NCBI GenBank assembly: GCA_035236585.1
Contig: CP141130.1
Span: 73,479,944 to 73,543,943 of the forward strand
Length of the DNA stretch: 64,000 nucleotides
Source of the DNA: Warburgia ugandensis
Taxonomy: Eukaryota; Streptophyta; Magnoliopsida; Canellales; Canellaceae
Reading direction: 5' to 3'
How positions within the stretch are numbered: the first letter of the stretch is position 1; each line of letters begins with the position of its first letter. Positions 28,756 to 43,114 of the stretch are shown in pieces. The notes beneath the pieces were generated by a model that was given only the letters and a program-made list of their open reading frames with translations, had not been told where the DNA came from and made no database searches. Both the position numbers and the translations under genes were made by a program.

Positions 28756-31700
28756 AACTGCCGTGATCGAGACTTAGCCATTGGTAGGTTCCACAAATTA
28801 ACCATGCCTTCCCTAAAGATAGCTTTCGCCGCCTGGAGGGACACTTTCCCACGCAATCACTTCAAGGTCACATATGGATGAGTTACATGCTCAAGATAAT
28901 GCCAGTGCTTCAGAAACTTGAATCGCTCTTGTTGAAAGAAACTACGTACCTCAGTGAAAGGACATTTGCACCCATTGGTCATGAGAAGCATATATGCTTA
29001 ATGGTTGAGAGAGAGGGTCAAAATCCTGAAAGGGTGGGCTAACTCCAAAGGATCATGGCTGTAACTCACCTTCATAAAGCCAAAAGATGCTAGTAGTTCA
29101 TTGTCGCCTACTAGGATGAGAGAGAGCTGAAAAGACAGCCCAAGAATGACCAGATGATACATATGAGCAATATGATCCCACAGCGAGAAACTTAGGGTAA
29201 CTGGATTACAGCCACTAGCATTTTTCCAGGGACAAGCAGGTTCCCTTTTCATATTGCTAGGGCAACCAAACAAAATACAGGATCAGGACTACATATATAA
29301 GGTCTCAGGAAATGTCGCAAGAAGCAGTTTCAAAGTTTTTTAAGTGTCCAGAGTGTATGGTACGGGAATCTACAACAAAATGAATGAAAGCATTGTCAAT
29401 CAGCAAGTCCCAGAAAAAGTAAAAATTCCATTGCTTAAGAAGATTAATGGAACATGCCAAACAATGTGATAACTTACTGTTTCCTTGTTCTTATAAAATA
29501 ACTATAGGTGATGTGGATGAATTGTCGAGTGAGAGTTATAGATAACTTCTTGCTTATAAAAAAGATACAATGATTTTTGAGGTGCGAATTTTGCCGAGAA
29601 GGTGTGAGGGATTACAATTTTTCTTGTTCACTTTTATTCACGTAAGACAATTACTTTATTTGATAATTCCATTTCATCATTTAAATGAGCCTGCAAAAGT
29701 TCCTCTACATATGGGCATATTCTTTGATGCCAAAGTCTTTACCATAAGTTCCTTGTTAAGAAATGTTTGATGCCTCAACAAATTTCACCCGTTATCATTA
29801 TGTATTGCATCTTTTCAATATCTCGTCAGAAAGTTTACATCCTTGTGCGATAAGAAGCCAAAGAGTGCGGCATTGTGGAGTACTACGAAACAGATTCCAT
29901 TGAAGTGTTAAATGTACTTATCACTTAACCAGTCGAGGTGTTCTTCACTCCTTACACTAGGACAGAAAATTGATAAAGAATAATCCTGACATCCAGTTCA
30001 AAAGCCTTGAAAGACAGTTCTTGATAAAATCAGTGTTTGGGCTGCTAAACTAAAATATAAGAATTCTCTACCTACCCATAAGACGCTAGTTTTGGAGACG
30101 AGGATATTCCCCAAACCTTGACTAGGAATAAAACTAATCCAGGCCCTGTGATAATCTGAGGCTGATGTACAATTATTAGAAGCTGTATTGAGTGCTGCCT
30201 TCAGTCAACCAGACATTTAAATATATAATGAGTTCTAATGATACCATCAAAACTGTATATGTAGAATGAACTCGTACAGCTAGAAAGACTTGACACTTCT
30301 TGGGAACAAAATTGTTATATGTTACCCTCAGGGAGAAAAGAAAAATAATGAAGACCAGGAAAGAAGGAAGCGATGAAGGTCATGTCGATACTGGAAGTTC
30401 TATGAAAAGCAAAGGCAAAGGAAATTAAACAAGCCAAGAGAAGGATTTGTGTGGATTTTAAAGAAAAAGTACGGGGAAAGAAGTTAAAACTCGAGAGACT
30501 ACAGGGATGTTAGGAAAGTGGAATTGGTTTAAAATTAATTTTGAGATTTTTATGGGTCTTGAAGTTGTACAAGTTGAGATTCTAGTCTCCCAATTAACCC
30601 TAGTAGACATATTGGACGTATTATATGAATAACAACTATTATCTATTATGTACTAGCTTGAGATTCACGATGCAAATCCAACCTATCACAAACTTATGTT
30701 CAAATGCACTTGACTGAAGTTTGTATGACTTATTGAGACGGATAAAAAGCACCTAAATTAAACCAGTTATTTTAGCAGACTTGCAATCGAAGTATCTGAC
30801 AGATGATGAATCAAGAAGAGAGGACTGACAGGGATAGGCTGTTGAGGACATGAGGACGATCAAGATAGTATATAGAGTGTCAGGCATGTAAGGAGAAAAA
30901 TTAAGAGCTTGGAGATCATGACCAGAAACTGGATAGATATGCAGAAAGTAAAGGATTCCAAGGAAATGGATTCAAGAGGAGAAAGTACTAGTACCCTCTG
31001 CAAATGGTAGGAAAATGACTCGCTAGACTTCTGCAAATGGATTATATATAATATACACTAAGGTGAACCCCCTCCTACCCTTTTAGGCTGCAATGAATGG
31101 GGTCCAATTATTTAACTAGAATATCCTCTCCTTCCCTCCCTCCCTATCTCTCATGAATGTGCATCTGCACTTAATAGTTCAATGGAAACATCATGGGCAT
31201 ATTCTCCTACCTGAAATCAACTGATAATTTCAGCAGGAAGTGGGTCCAAGAAAAAAAATAGCAAGATGAAAGAACTCATTAATGGAGTAGTCAACACATA
31301 TTATGCCAGTAACAAGCAGAAGTGTTAAAATCAATTTGGTATAGAAGAGCAAGTCCTTAACTAAATTCTTTTAGTTACATGATAAACTTACAGCTAAATT
31401 TGCAAGAAAACACTGGAATAATTTTCAGAAAAAATGGTTTCGAATGTGGACCTCTCTTTCCTTAATATGTACATAATAACCACCATATGTACATAGATAT
31501 AATATAAGAACATGAGCCAGCACAAAAGATTTAGAACTTCAGACCAACATTCTGTTGAAGATAGTATATCCCTGTGGAGAGTGAGATGGTATTTGAATAC
31601 CAGATAACAGTCCATAAGATATATATGATGCCAGAAAACGGACCACCATTCCCTTCACATGCTATATTTCTCAACTTCAATAGCCATTGCATCAAACTGA

Positions 31701-34700
31701 AACATGGACATTTTATCTACTCCCTAGAGAAATCACCAGATACGTTTGCAGCATTTCTATTTTTTGTCATCATGTCAAACCATGAGAAAAACATTCTCCT
31801 CAAAAGAACAAGCAACTAAACGTCAATAAAGTTCAAAAGTCAAGTAATACCACTTAACTTTCAACAAATAACATGAACAGAAGTATGACCTAAAACTGCA
31901 GTTAACACATTTTAATTTAATATTATATGCTTTACAAATTACAGGAAGAGATTGTTAGCTTGTAGAAGATATGGAAAGAATAGAAAAGTGGAGAAATATG
32001 GAGTGCCAATGACCATTAACATGAGCTCTTATAACTAAACTTGTTGTCAGCTGATCAGAAATCCAAGTCAGAGTGGATGAGAAACTCTGGGTCAGCCCAT
32101 GATGTTTCACTGATATGATAGAGGAAGCTCAAGTAGCATTACAGAGGTACAATACTGGGTTTAAATTTATTCTTACATCCATTGGTGAGAAAACAGATAC
32201 TCTTGCAAATAGGGGTGTTGCTGCACAAAATATGACTACTTTGGTGCCATGCTTTGAACATTTAGGTCAATTGACGAACTGTGTGGGAATCTGAAATTTT
32301 CAGCTGAGTTACCTAGACTGGTTAATCATCCATCCAGGGTGGTCATGGAACCTATAGATTAATTGTGGCCCTTCGAGTTTCCAGAACTCTGCTGGTTCTT
32401 CTTTGCTTTTTGTTTCTTGATCTAGTTCCTGTTTCTGTGCCATGCTATGCTTTTCAAGTTGTCGTTGAATATATAGAAAAAGAAAATCATTACAACTTCG
32501 GAGGAGGTTACCCTATATACAAGGGAGGACTGAGGACCCCTTTCTTAACAAGGGAACCAGATACACTATTAGGTCACCTAAGAACATGAGAAAAAGTATA
32601 GATACAAGAAGAGATATCTCTAATTTCATTTAACACATGAGACAATCTCCAAGGCCCTGGCTTGAGACCATTTTCTCAGGTAATGACACAAGGGGAGTAT
32701 CCTTCCACTAGCAAAGAAGCCTTCATCTCCATATTATAAACTGGGCCAAGGTCTCTGCCTCATTCAAGTTCTTGAAGCTGATAGGGACTTCAGGAAATGT
32801 GTTATAAGCCCATCATTATCAACTGATGGCGCCACCCTAGATTCCTCAATGACACAGCATTGAAATATTAACTTCAAAAAACTCCTGTGATTCCAAACTG
32901 TGTCTGAGCTACATTTTGCTAAGATCTTTAGAGGCAATGCCTTTATATTAGGATTATTTTGTTCTTGTGAGTGCAGTGCAGCTTCAACCCTTCGAGGAAT
33001 TTGGCTTCAGCTGACATGTATTTATTTGTTTTGCTTGTGTTTGCCTATCCACCAGCCCTTCATATGGTAGCTGCTTTTATTACCCTTTAAATCACCTTGA
33101 CCTGACCATTATGTGTGCATCCACAACTCAAAAATAAATAAAAGAAACCCATCAGGGAAACTGAAACTGCAATTCACCGCTTGCTAAAAAATCTACCAGG
33201 CTCTGTATCATTCAGCATTTCTTCACACCATGTAGATGCATAACAAGATCTTCATGTGAATACGTAGTGCTGAATTCGTAATACTCCACAAACTTCTTAT
33301 CATGATTATTAGTTGAACTGAGTTCTTTCTCAACTATATTGCGTGCCATGTCTATATTTTACTTTGAGAGGCAGCTTTATAAAGAGCACATTGTCTCTGC
33401 CTGCCAAATCCTTAAAATGGATAGAACTTTCTGATTACAATGAATCCATTTGTTCTTGTCCTAGTTTACACTTGCCTCTGTTGGATGGAAGACAAATCAG
33501 AAATTATTTACTTGATGTAAAAATTTTCTTCTAATTACTTAAATCCTTTGATGTTTGGTATATCTTATTTCATAGGCTCTTACATGTCTTATTCCCTATT
33601 TAGGTTTTGATTTCATAAGAGAAGCATTTTACTATTAGGCCACTTCTTCCTTTTGTCCTTTCCATTTATTAACTTCACCACAAGGAAGATAAAGTAGCTC
33701 TAGGTTGCACCTTACTTGAAGTTCAATTCTGCAGGAGACGACCACTTCTCATTCCTGCTGAACTTCAACATTCATCTTAGCCTCATCAGTACAATGTCAT
33801 ACATTGAACAAAAAATAATTTTGTCTTTTGGAGGCCAAGATTTTATCTATGGTTTTCGCATCGATTTCTCTACTGGTTTCCAATTCAACTTGTAGCTTTA
33901 TTCATGAATGATCTGACCTTTAATCCCAAGTTCTGTACTTGAGGCATTACCAACATAAAATAAGCCAACACAAAGGCTGAAACACCTGGAAACCCGAGTT
34001 ATTAAATCAAATATCCAATGAACCCCGAGCTCCATTTATACTTGGATGAGCATAATTATTTTCATAGGATATATCACACTTCTATTGGAATCTTCATGGG
34101 AATCTCTTTTATTCCCTTTGTTTAATTGGGGTGGTGATCAACCAAAATGGATGTACCTGAAAACTATGTTTCAGATAACAAGTAGATAAGGTATCTGGGT
34201 CTAGTAAAAGCTTCTGTTTCATGTTAAATGATCAAATTGTTGTTTTGTTAACAATTGGAAAACGACTTTCCTGTGCAATGAGCATGGTTCGAGGAGGGAT
34301 CTTTTTCTGCTTTGCAAACAAGAAAATTGGATGGTTTAGTGTTTTGACAATCCCCACCTTATTAAGTGTAACTTTCGTATTTGTTATCGCATTCATTGCT
34401 CCTCATTCGTGAACTTGTTTCTGTAACAGTACCAATACCATTATATCCCCCTCTAAGTTCAAATATTAAATCATATTGATGGGCAAATAGTGCCAAATGA
34501 CTCAGATCTATCAAGTAAGATGGAGAAGTATTACAAATTTCAAATATTTGAGCACGGCAATTGCCTTGCATGAAAATGTTTGCTGCATCTAAAGAAGCAA
34601 GTCGGGGCAAGCTAGTATAAAAATAGTTGAACAATCATTTAAAGATTGGATATTGTGGAAAGCAAATACAAGTAGATATGCTACATTCTAGAGATGGAGA

Positions 34701-36554
34701 AGCTGATGAAGATGCATTCTTGGTGCTTAGTTCCACGATGATTTCTGCCTCCTAGGATTTCCTGTCTAAAATCACAGCTAGCATCTCATTTGCAAACACA
34801 TCTAATATGAAACGCTCCAGCCAAACAGCAAGTGTTTCTTCCTAATGGAAATAATTTCAATAACAGCCAATAAGCAAAGAAGGAAGAATTACCAATATAA
34901 GCTCAACACTAAGTGACAAGATTCCATGATTAAATTTTAAAAGAATGTTGAGCTAAGCCTTCTACCACGATGGTAGTAGAAAGGCCTCTCCTGTGCTTAT
35001 GTCACAAGTTCAAGGCACTCATGGGTTATGGGTTATCCATAAAAACCCAGCTTACCTAAAAGAACAAATAAAAAATATCAAGGACTATCCAGATAATACT
35101 CTTTACTCTTGGGGTTGTTGGTTTGTGGAATAATGAGCTCCATCACACAGCTACTAGTATTTTCTCCTTTGAAACTCAATGTTCAAACTCCCTGCAAGAC
35201 CCTATCTAGAGAGAGTAATTCTTGAGACTCTTAGAAATTGACTAGACGCTCTGATGTTGAACTAGATTTTGGAAGCTCTAAATCAAGATCTATCTCTTTC
35301 CCTCTTTGGTCATTTATCCTTTCATCCTGATTGGGCATGCCTCACTTCTATTTCATGTCTTGTTTCCATCATTTCATGCTATCAATAGGATGGATTTGAC
35401 AAGTCAAACCAAACAATAAAGCATTACTCTATTAAGTTTCCAACATGAACACAGAGTGACCTTATTTTCTCACATAAGTGACCATGACTGTTTAATCCAT
35501 TATACAAAAACCCATGTCAGTTTACCATTTGAAGATTACTCCCCTTTGTTTATGCCTCCAATTGCATCTTGCTCAACTTCTTTGCATTTTTTTTTCTTTC
35601 TACCTCTGAAATGAATCTCATCTTATTAAGGAGACGAGGTAACAAGTTCCTTTTAGATAAAATAGCATGGTGGCAATACTTCCACACACTCTAGTAGAAT
35701 TAAATTCTACAATCATGGTCATTCAATTCCTTATCCCACAACCAAGAGGATTTGCTTATCCTCTTATTTATCATTTTCTTCTGTATCCTAAATATGTTGA
35801 AGTATTGTGTTGTTCAAACATCAAATGTTATACACATTCAACATTCTCATCATGCCTTATAGATCCATTTCTTCAATTATAACCCAGAAAGTGGAAATAC
35901 TATGAGTCATAAAACTGATTATCTTGCTTTGTCCCTTGGAAATAAAGATATGTGCAATGTGACATCATGACTAGTGCTTTCAGTGGCCATTCCATGCATT
36001 AAATCAAGAGAGGTTCAAAGAATTCATTGTCATCTAATATATGCAACTCATTTTGATGTGTTGCATGAGATTCTAAACCATTCTTGTAGAGCAGTTTCCA
36101 CAACCGAGTGAGACAAGCTGATCCTTATGTGGAGTATTAAGCTTTTTTCTTCAATAGAACACATGAGAAGGATGAAAGAGAACTAAAAGTTTGATTAGTA
36201 AATAACAGAGTTGTATAGAAGAAACGAAGTCTCAGAGTTGTATAGAAGAAACGAAGTCTCAAATGTTAACATTTCCCATTGATTCTGCAGTATAAACACA
36301 CAAGCATGTGCATGCATGAGTATTTGATAGGTACATATACTCCTTTTGTGTTAATAGACACATATGGACAAAAGACAGTTCTCACCTACATACACAAAGG
36401 GATGTGCCCTTCTCAATCAACTTCTTACTTTTCTTCTACATTCATCAACCTTGACATAGATTGCCCCTAAGATTCTAGATGATTTTGGCCATTACCATCC
36501 CTGATGAGGACTATTTCCTTCACACGGACAGCTATAAAAAGTGTTATTCTTACT
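28756..36554. other. Intergenic DNA, no gene seen
   Basis: About 7.8 kb without a recognisable domain, RNA gene or transposon end. Apparent frames, such as the hydrophobic one near 32.37 kb, lack a proper ATG or any family match. Confidence 0.5.
36208..36261. repeat. Perfect 27-bp tandem duplication
   Basis: Two identical units of GAGTTGTATAGAAGAAACGA followed by AGTCTCA, with no spacer. The perfect match means a recent slippage or repair event. Confidence 0.95.
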
Positions 36555-36559
36555 ACAGA

Positions 36560-37045
36560 CAACTGTAAAAAGTAAGGGAGGGAGATGCCTAACAAATGTA
36601 TTATTTGTCATTGACTTGAAGAACATGCCAATCACCTCATCCATTGCAAATTATTTGATACGGTTTGGGTACAACCGCTTTCCATTCCGAAACTTCACAA
36701 TATGCGGCTCCTTTTTAAAGTGTTGAAGAAAGGACAAGTTACTTCTGAAACTATTTGGCTATATTGAAGGTGCAAAATCACGTACTTTCTCAGAAAAATT
36801 TGGAAGATCTTCTCTAGTTTGGAGCTCTATTCTTTCTCAAATGTGTTGCTAGCTCATTACTGAAATTTGTTTGCTTATTGCTACAAAAGAGCTCAAGCGA
36901 AACTACCAGATTTGAAGATTAATTAGGGTCATGAAGGGTGTCATATTGATGTTCACTCGTGTTTTTTATTCCCTATTTGATTGTTTTCTTTCTATAACTC
37001 CCATAGTATGTAAGTTTTCCTTTTATCAATAATACTTATCTTAAC

Positions 37046-37048
<3 letters not shown>
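36560..37048 (+). pseudogene. L1-type LINE 3' fragment
   Basis: From 36585 the frame reads M-P-N-K-C-I-I-C-H, a stop, then L-E-E-H-A-N-H-L-I-H-C-K-L-F-D-T-V-W. This is the C-x2-C…H-x(3-4)-H-C zinc-binding tail (zf-RVT) found at the C-terminus of plant L1-type reverse transcriptases. About 350 bp of broken frame and a T-rich 3' region (CTTTTATCAATAATACTTATC) follow. It ends directly at a (GA)n array. Confidence 0.65.

Positions 37049-37139
<91 letters not shown>
37049..37139. repeat. (GA)n microsatellite at LINE 3' end
   Basis: A pure GA run of about 91 bp where a poly(A) tail would be expected. Confidence 0.98.
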
Positions 37140-37143
<4 letters not shown>

Positions 37144-37339
37144 TCAAATATCAACTTTATCATTCTTTTGAGGTATGGTTATCCATCCGTCCATGAAATT
37201 GATTTTGATAAGTAGGAGCTTAACTTGTATATTTGTGTACATAAACAAGTGCAAGCATGCACACATGCACGTACGAGCATGCACACAGACTATGCTTCGA
37301 GCATCAAAGGAGAGATGACAGCCATAGGAACTCAAAAAT

Positions 37340-37490
37340 GCACTACTAATAATAATAGTAGTAATAATAACAACAATAATAATATCAAGTCAGATTATCA
37401 CAAAAACACAAAAAATTAATACCTCTTAAGAGGATGATAATAATAATAATAATAACAACAATAACATTAAGTTAGATTATCAAAAAAACT
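37340..37490. repeat. AAT/AAC-rich duplicated tract
   Basis: Two runs of AAT/AAC triplets (about 37347-37385 and 37436-37465), each followed by a version of ATATCAAGTCAGATTATCA, indicate a local duplication of about 90 bp with triplet slippage. Confidence 0.75.
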
Positions 37491-37902
37491 AAAGGAAAAT
37501 CATTTCATGGGACCCAATTTAACAAAAGATAAATGTGGTGTTTATTTAACTATCTAAAGAATCTTAGGATTACAAATCCAGAACAAACATAATATTAGCA
37601 ATGCATTTATACATTATGTTTACAAGCTCAATTAGCTTCTCTTCACATGGCCAAGTAACACATAAACAATTCAAGAAGCTCAAGAATAAACTTATAAGAA
37701 AAGTAAGAAATGGAAAATGAAATTAGACTACACAAGGAAAAGTAAAATATTAAATAAAGACAGCTAAAAATAAACAAAACCAAGAAGTGAAAGTCAAATA
37801 GTAAATGATAAGTCCACTAAGTCCTCTTTAGACTCACCCCACATGATAAGTCTCAAGTATCGACACAGGTTTGAAAAAAGTACAAAAATATGCAACCCCC
37901 CC

Positions 37903-37905
<3 letters not shown>

Positions 37906-37952
<47 letters not shown>
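37906..37952. repeat. (GA)n microsatellite, short
   Basis: A pure GA run of about 47 bp. Confidence 0.97.
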
Positions 37953-37956
<4 letters not shown>

Positions 37957-40900
37957 AAAAATAAAAGGCCCACTCTCTCCCAAAGTGGCCAAAAGCTACC
38001 TAAGATTTTTAATGTCTTCCTAAACAAACTATAAAAATCCTAGATTCTTTTTCAAACTGCAACCCATTTCCTCAAGTTCTCTAAGGAACTTTAGAAACTG
38101 CAAAGAAATCCAAACTTTCACCAAAAAGATATGAGTGCTTTTCTTAATACAGATAGCTATTAATACTAGCTTAAACTCTACATAAGTTAAATATTCTACT
38201 TTCTGAAAGTCACTACAAAATAAGAAAGGCAAGTCTACCATTCTTTTAGCACGTTTTGCCAAGAGAATCCTAAGTTTGGCCAAAGAATATGTGCATTTTC
38301 ATTGATATTGCTGCTACTACTAACTTGCACTCTTCACTATTTACATATACAACTAATTGAAAATCATTTTAGATTATTAAAGCCAGTAACCTTTCTTGAG
38401 CATGTGGCAACCAATGCAGCCTATTGTACGAATTAGGGAGAACTGATAGTCTCATCAAAATTTACTCGACTTTTGAACAACCAAATTTCAGCTAAATCTT
38501 CATTGCTGAATTACTTATAATCTCATCCGAGTTTAGCGTGCTTTCTTTTTTTTGTTTCCTAGGTATCCTCTAGTCACATAACTAAGGCAACAAAAACCCT
38601 AACACAAATTAGCTACATATTTCTAAGCTCAATTTGTGACTATGTCATCATACATAGACACCTTAGGGCAATGTAAGGCTTTCTGAGGGCAATGATGTTT
38701 CTCATAACAGCTATATATTGGTCCAAGTTAAATCATCATTGCTTTGATTGGATTCTGCTGTGAAGGAAATTTGTAATTATTTATATTAGTGGAAAGTGGA
38801 GCACTGTTGTTATGAAGAGAACTGTTAGCATGGGGAACTGCATGGATAAGGATTATAATTTCTCCATTAAATAATATTCAAGTACTTGAAAGGAATGTAG
38901 AACCAACCCAAACGTAATTCAATCATTCCTTAGCCCTCCCTTGCACCTCTTTTTGCCCAATTGCTTTCAAGTAGCTGTAGTGCTATCTCAGTTATAGTGG
39001 GGAGATTCTTGTTGCTTTTTTTTATCACCTTGGTTTTAAGAATTCAATTATAACCCAAATGTAGTGTGTTCCTCACAAGTCTTTTGAGTAGATCTAACAT
39101 CCTTTTTGAATGAAGGTGATTCTTTAGCTATCATCCCATGGGCCTAGGGATCATTCTCATATTCTCATAGAAATTTAAATATTTTAGTTTCTAGCCCTTT
39201 TCCTTTTCTCATGTTCATCATTCATCTAATAGTTTGGAAGAATTCTCTTGTAAGAGAGATATCCACAGTGCTTCTATGCACTTAGGGAAATCATATTCCA
39301 TTCTTACATTTTCTTCTTCTTGATGTTGATATATTTCTTTATCTTTTCTATAAGAGTGGCTAGAAAAACTTAGATGCAATCCATTGTGATAAACTTCTTG
39401 AAGCCCATAACAATTTAGTATACTTACTAGACAATCCTAGATAGACTCCACAAGTCATATAAAGACAAAAATGTAACCTCTCAAAAGATACAACTAAACT
39501 CCAAAAACATATATACTATATGTGTGTGTGTGCCTATAAGTAGGTCTACAATTCCTTAAAATCCTATTAGTAGTTCAGGGATAGAAGCACAAACCTAATT
39601 GCTTTTGGAGCAGAGCAAAATGAATACATGAATGGTAACATGCTTTTGACTAAGAATCCTAAGATTGCTTTGAACTTCTAAATTAGTTATCTACTTTTTA
39701 AACTCAATTCATTCCATAAGCTATGAATCTTAGCCCCAACTTCTCCAACATCAAGATTCTTGATTAGAGAGCCAATCACATTTTTGTTCATATGGATCAT
39801 TGAAGCTAACTTGAACTAAACTAAAGATAAAAAAAAATTACTAATATCTGCCTCTATTAGAAAAGTCTCAAATCAACTCGCAAAATTTTCTAGTGAATGA
39901 AATCGCCAGAAACCCACTAACAGCATAGCATACATGCCAACTTTTGGAACTTGCTTGATCATCTACTTCATGCAAATTGACTTTGCTAACTGATACACCT
40001 ATTCATGAACAAAGATTGCACCTCTAGAGCCTCATTATGGAGTTTGCATATCAAGTACAGCTTTTGCAAGCCTTCTCCCAAAAATTGCAATCCTTTGATG
40101 GTGGCTTTTTTCCACCTCTTTATTTATGAAATATCATCTTCCAAATATTTTAAGAAATGGGAAATTTCTTAAGTTGCAATTGACCAAGCGGAGTTTGTGT
40201 TCACATTCTTTCCTGCAAAATTATTTAAGTATCAAACTTAAAAGGTCAACTTCTCTAATTCTTTTGAAAATCATGTTCCTTTTTTGCAGGCCTATTTCCA
40301 TTTCTTTATTCATGAAAAATTACCTTTGAGAATTTCAAGCAGTTCCAAAATGAAACTTCTTAACATTGAACTTTTCTTCATTCTTTCAAAAACTCACCCT
40401 TCCTCCCAAAATAGTTAATATGCTGTTCCTGTTGATGCACATTTGAAATCAAACCAAATATAATAATACAGATAATTAAAAATCACGCATGAAGTCTTCT
40501 CTTTCACCTACCTAATGCCTCTTCTCAAAGAAATCTACACCATAAGGAACAAGTTATATACCAGGAAGTGTGCTTCCATATACAGCAGTAAAAATGTAGC
40601 CATGGTGTGTTACTTCATTCATCTCACAACATCCATATTTTCTTCTCCATCACCATCACATATGGAATCACATTCAATATAATGAAGCTCATCTTCACAC
40701 ACCATTACCTTCTAAGACTATATCTTACGTTTTCAAGAAAGACAATGCTTATACATGCCAACCAATGTGTTATTTCTAAATTTTCCTTTCTAAGCACAAT
40801 ATTCCACAAATGAAGAAAACTAGATCCCTCCACTTGATAAGATTCAGGTTTTATTCATTCGTACAAATGCTACTTTTACCAAAAGATGTGTACTTCTTTT

Positions 40901-42456
40901 CCCTTTGATTTTGTATCCTAATTATATTGCCAAGGACTCTTGAAAATTTATGGCATGCATCCTTCAAGAATGTACAAGACCATATTTCTCTTTTGTACAT
41001 GGATCCAATAGAATGCAAAAGTAAGAAGAAAGCACAAACAACAACTTACTTTGCTTCATGAACCATTGTACCTCATGTCCTTTAGGATGCTTCTCTTCTT
41101 ATTTTGAGAGCCACATCTTCTTTTTTTTATTGAGAGCATTGGCACATTGCAGAGCACATGAAATGATTTTAGTATATCTTTGTATCACAATCATCAAACA
41201 ATAGGATGTTCAGAGGCCTCCGTTTTTTTTTTTTTTTTTTGTCTACACAAGTTGGTGAGGCCGATGTTTTATAATGGTCACCATAGGTTTGATGGTCTAT
41301 CTTTATCACAACCTTTACTTAAGGAGAAGTGCAAGTGGTAGTCATATTCAGGATCACCTATCTAGTTCCAACCTTTGAGTGAACAAACTAACTCATCATT
41401 TTGGGGTTTTTGGTTTTCTAATATAAAATAGAAAGAAATATAGTAAAAATAAGCTTCCCAAATATGCATTTACATGTAGTTAGATTGTTTAGACAACCAA
41501 ATTTATTATCCTTGGATAGTTTTAGCTATTTTTGAGTTTTTAAGTCTTGAAGATTAGATTTTTCAACAAAAAACTAGTGGTTAGAAGCATCAAATAGGCA
41601 TGCATTTTTACAGTTAATCTAAACGGAATGAACATGATGAATGATGACTACATTAGAAAGAAAATTCAATGGCCCTTATTTTATGGGATTCCAAAAGTTG
41701 GGGACTAGCTTGATGGAATCCCAAACTACTATCCTGGGTATTGCAAATGTAAGGTCCTCGTTTTTGCGAACTTGCCCACCATGTTGAAAGCCTTGCCATT
41801 TGTAGCAAGTATCCCAAAAAGATCACTTCATAAAACATTAAGATGAAAAAAACAATACAAGAAGATAGGCTCCAAAGATTTAAAAGATATCAAGAACAAG
41901 TCTGATCATTCAAAGGTGAGCCCCCTAATGTAGTGACAATGAGTTTTAACGACACATATATTTGCAAGCTTAGCTAATTGTGCATGATATAAGATTGGCA
42001 ATTATTCTACCAAAGATGATTCGCACTTTCAACCAACTTAACCCAGCCCTCCATATCTTGAAAGGGTATAGGATTGAAGAAGAAGGTGGCCTAAATATTC
42101 ACCATGGTTTTTGCACATGACACATCAAGGACTAGATACCATCTTTTCTTTGAAGATGCTTGGCTATCAAAATTCTACCCCATCGCCACAAGCCATGAGA
42201 ATGCAATTGACCCTAGGAGGAATCATTAGTGTCCACACCATTTGGTGTTGGAAGACATGGTTTTCCACCACTTCCCACCTTGAGTAGTACCTACTCACCC
42301 AAAATTACCCATCCTTTGCACGTCTCCAGATCCTTTAATCCTCCTTATGAGCCTACATGATGACATGTCCAAGCTTGTAACAAGAACAATGTGAACCATT
42401 AATTTTTTTCTATTATAACTTTGCAATGTATATTTGTTTAACATTAGACTAAAGCT
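37953..42456. other. Intergenic DNA, no gene seen
   Basis: Nothing recognisable on either strand. A poly(T) run lies at about 41224-41242 and a short (GT)n at about 39520. Confidence 0.5.
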
Positions 42457-42742
42457 ATGAATTCATTGTTGATGATATACAAGTTTATCAGTATATGGAA
42501 AACTTCCCATGAAAACCTATAAATGTCTTTCTCCATTTGAATGGAAAAGTTGGCATAAAGGAAAGAAGGAGAATTGTGTTACCTAAATTTGAGACAATTG
42601 AGGGTGAAAGGATTAATTGTCAAACTCATAAAGGAATGTAGGAGAAGTAATGATGGTAGTTACATATATTTATGGAAATTAAGGTGGAGAAGATATAAAC
42701 AAATAAGGTAAAAAGGAATTTAAAATAAAAACTCTTTAAACT

Positions 42743-42745
<3 letters not shown>

Positions 42746-42794
<49 letters not shown>

Positions 42795-42798
42795 GAGA
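42746..42798. repeat. (GA)n microsatellite in the left arm
   Basis: A GA run of about 53 bp with one GC interruption, expanded in one arm only. Confidence 0.97.
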
Positions 42799-42925
42799 TG
42801 ATAAATGGCAAAACTGCCATGTGTTCAAATAATAGAGACTGGGTGTCTAACCCATTACTTTATTGTATATAGTAGATTTAGTACAATCATTTTTTGGAAG
42901 TCACATACACGTATGCACATGAGCT

Positions 42926-43114
42926 TCAAACGTTGGTCACATAGATTAGAGACTCCTTATGCCACAGTATGATTAGAGGCATAGTAAGAATCGGATGCTG
43001 AAAGGCTTTGGAAAGGTCAATGCCCCATTTTTCGTACATGGTGATTCTTTTTAGAAGGTATGAGCCATTCACCTTATTCACAATGCACTGCATAGGTTGG
43101 AGACCAAACTGCAA
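42926..43114 (-). other. 62-codon frame kept in both palindrome arms
   Basis: The minus-strand frame here and a plus-strand frame at 49060-49248 encode peptides of equal length, both starting M-Q-F-G-L-Q-P-M-Q-C-I-V-N-K and ending I-Y-V-T-(N/K)-V, identical at 55 of 62 residues by hand count. I recognise no family. The similarity is explained by the duplication itself; whether it was ever translated is unknown. Confidence 0.25.

Noticed and set aside
32365..32589. 74-codon frame with a signal-peptide-like start
   Set aside because: The start is GTG rather than ATG, with no homology or exon context; probably chance.
34950..35060. Possible tRNA-like SINE (CACAAGTTCAAGGCAC resembles a B box)
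   Set aside because: No clear A box, tail or target duplication; too weak to call.
42457..42490. Mutator-like long terminal inverted repeat at the palindrome ends
   Set aside because: No 8-10 bp target duplication and no typical Mutator terminal sequence at the outer ends.
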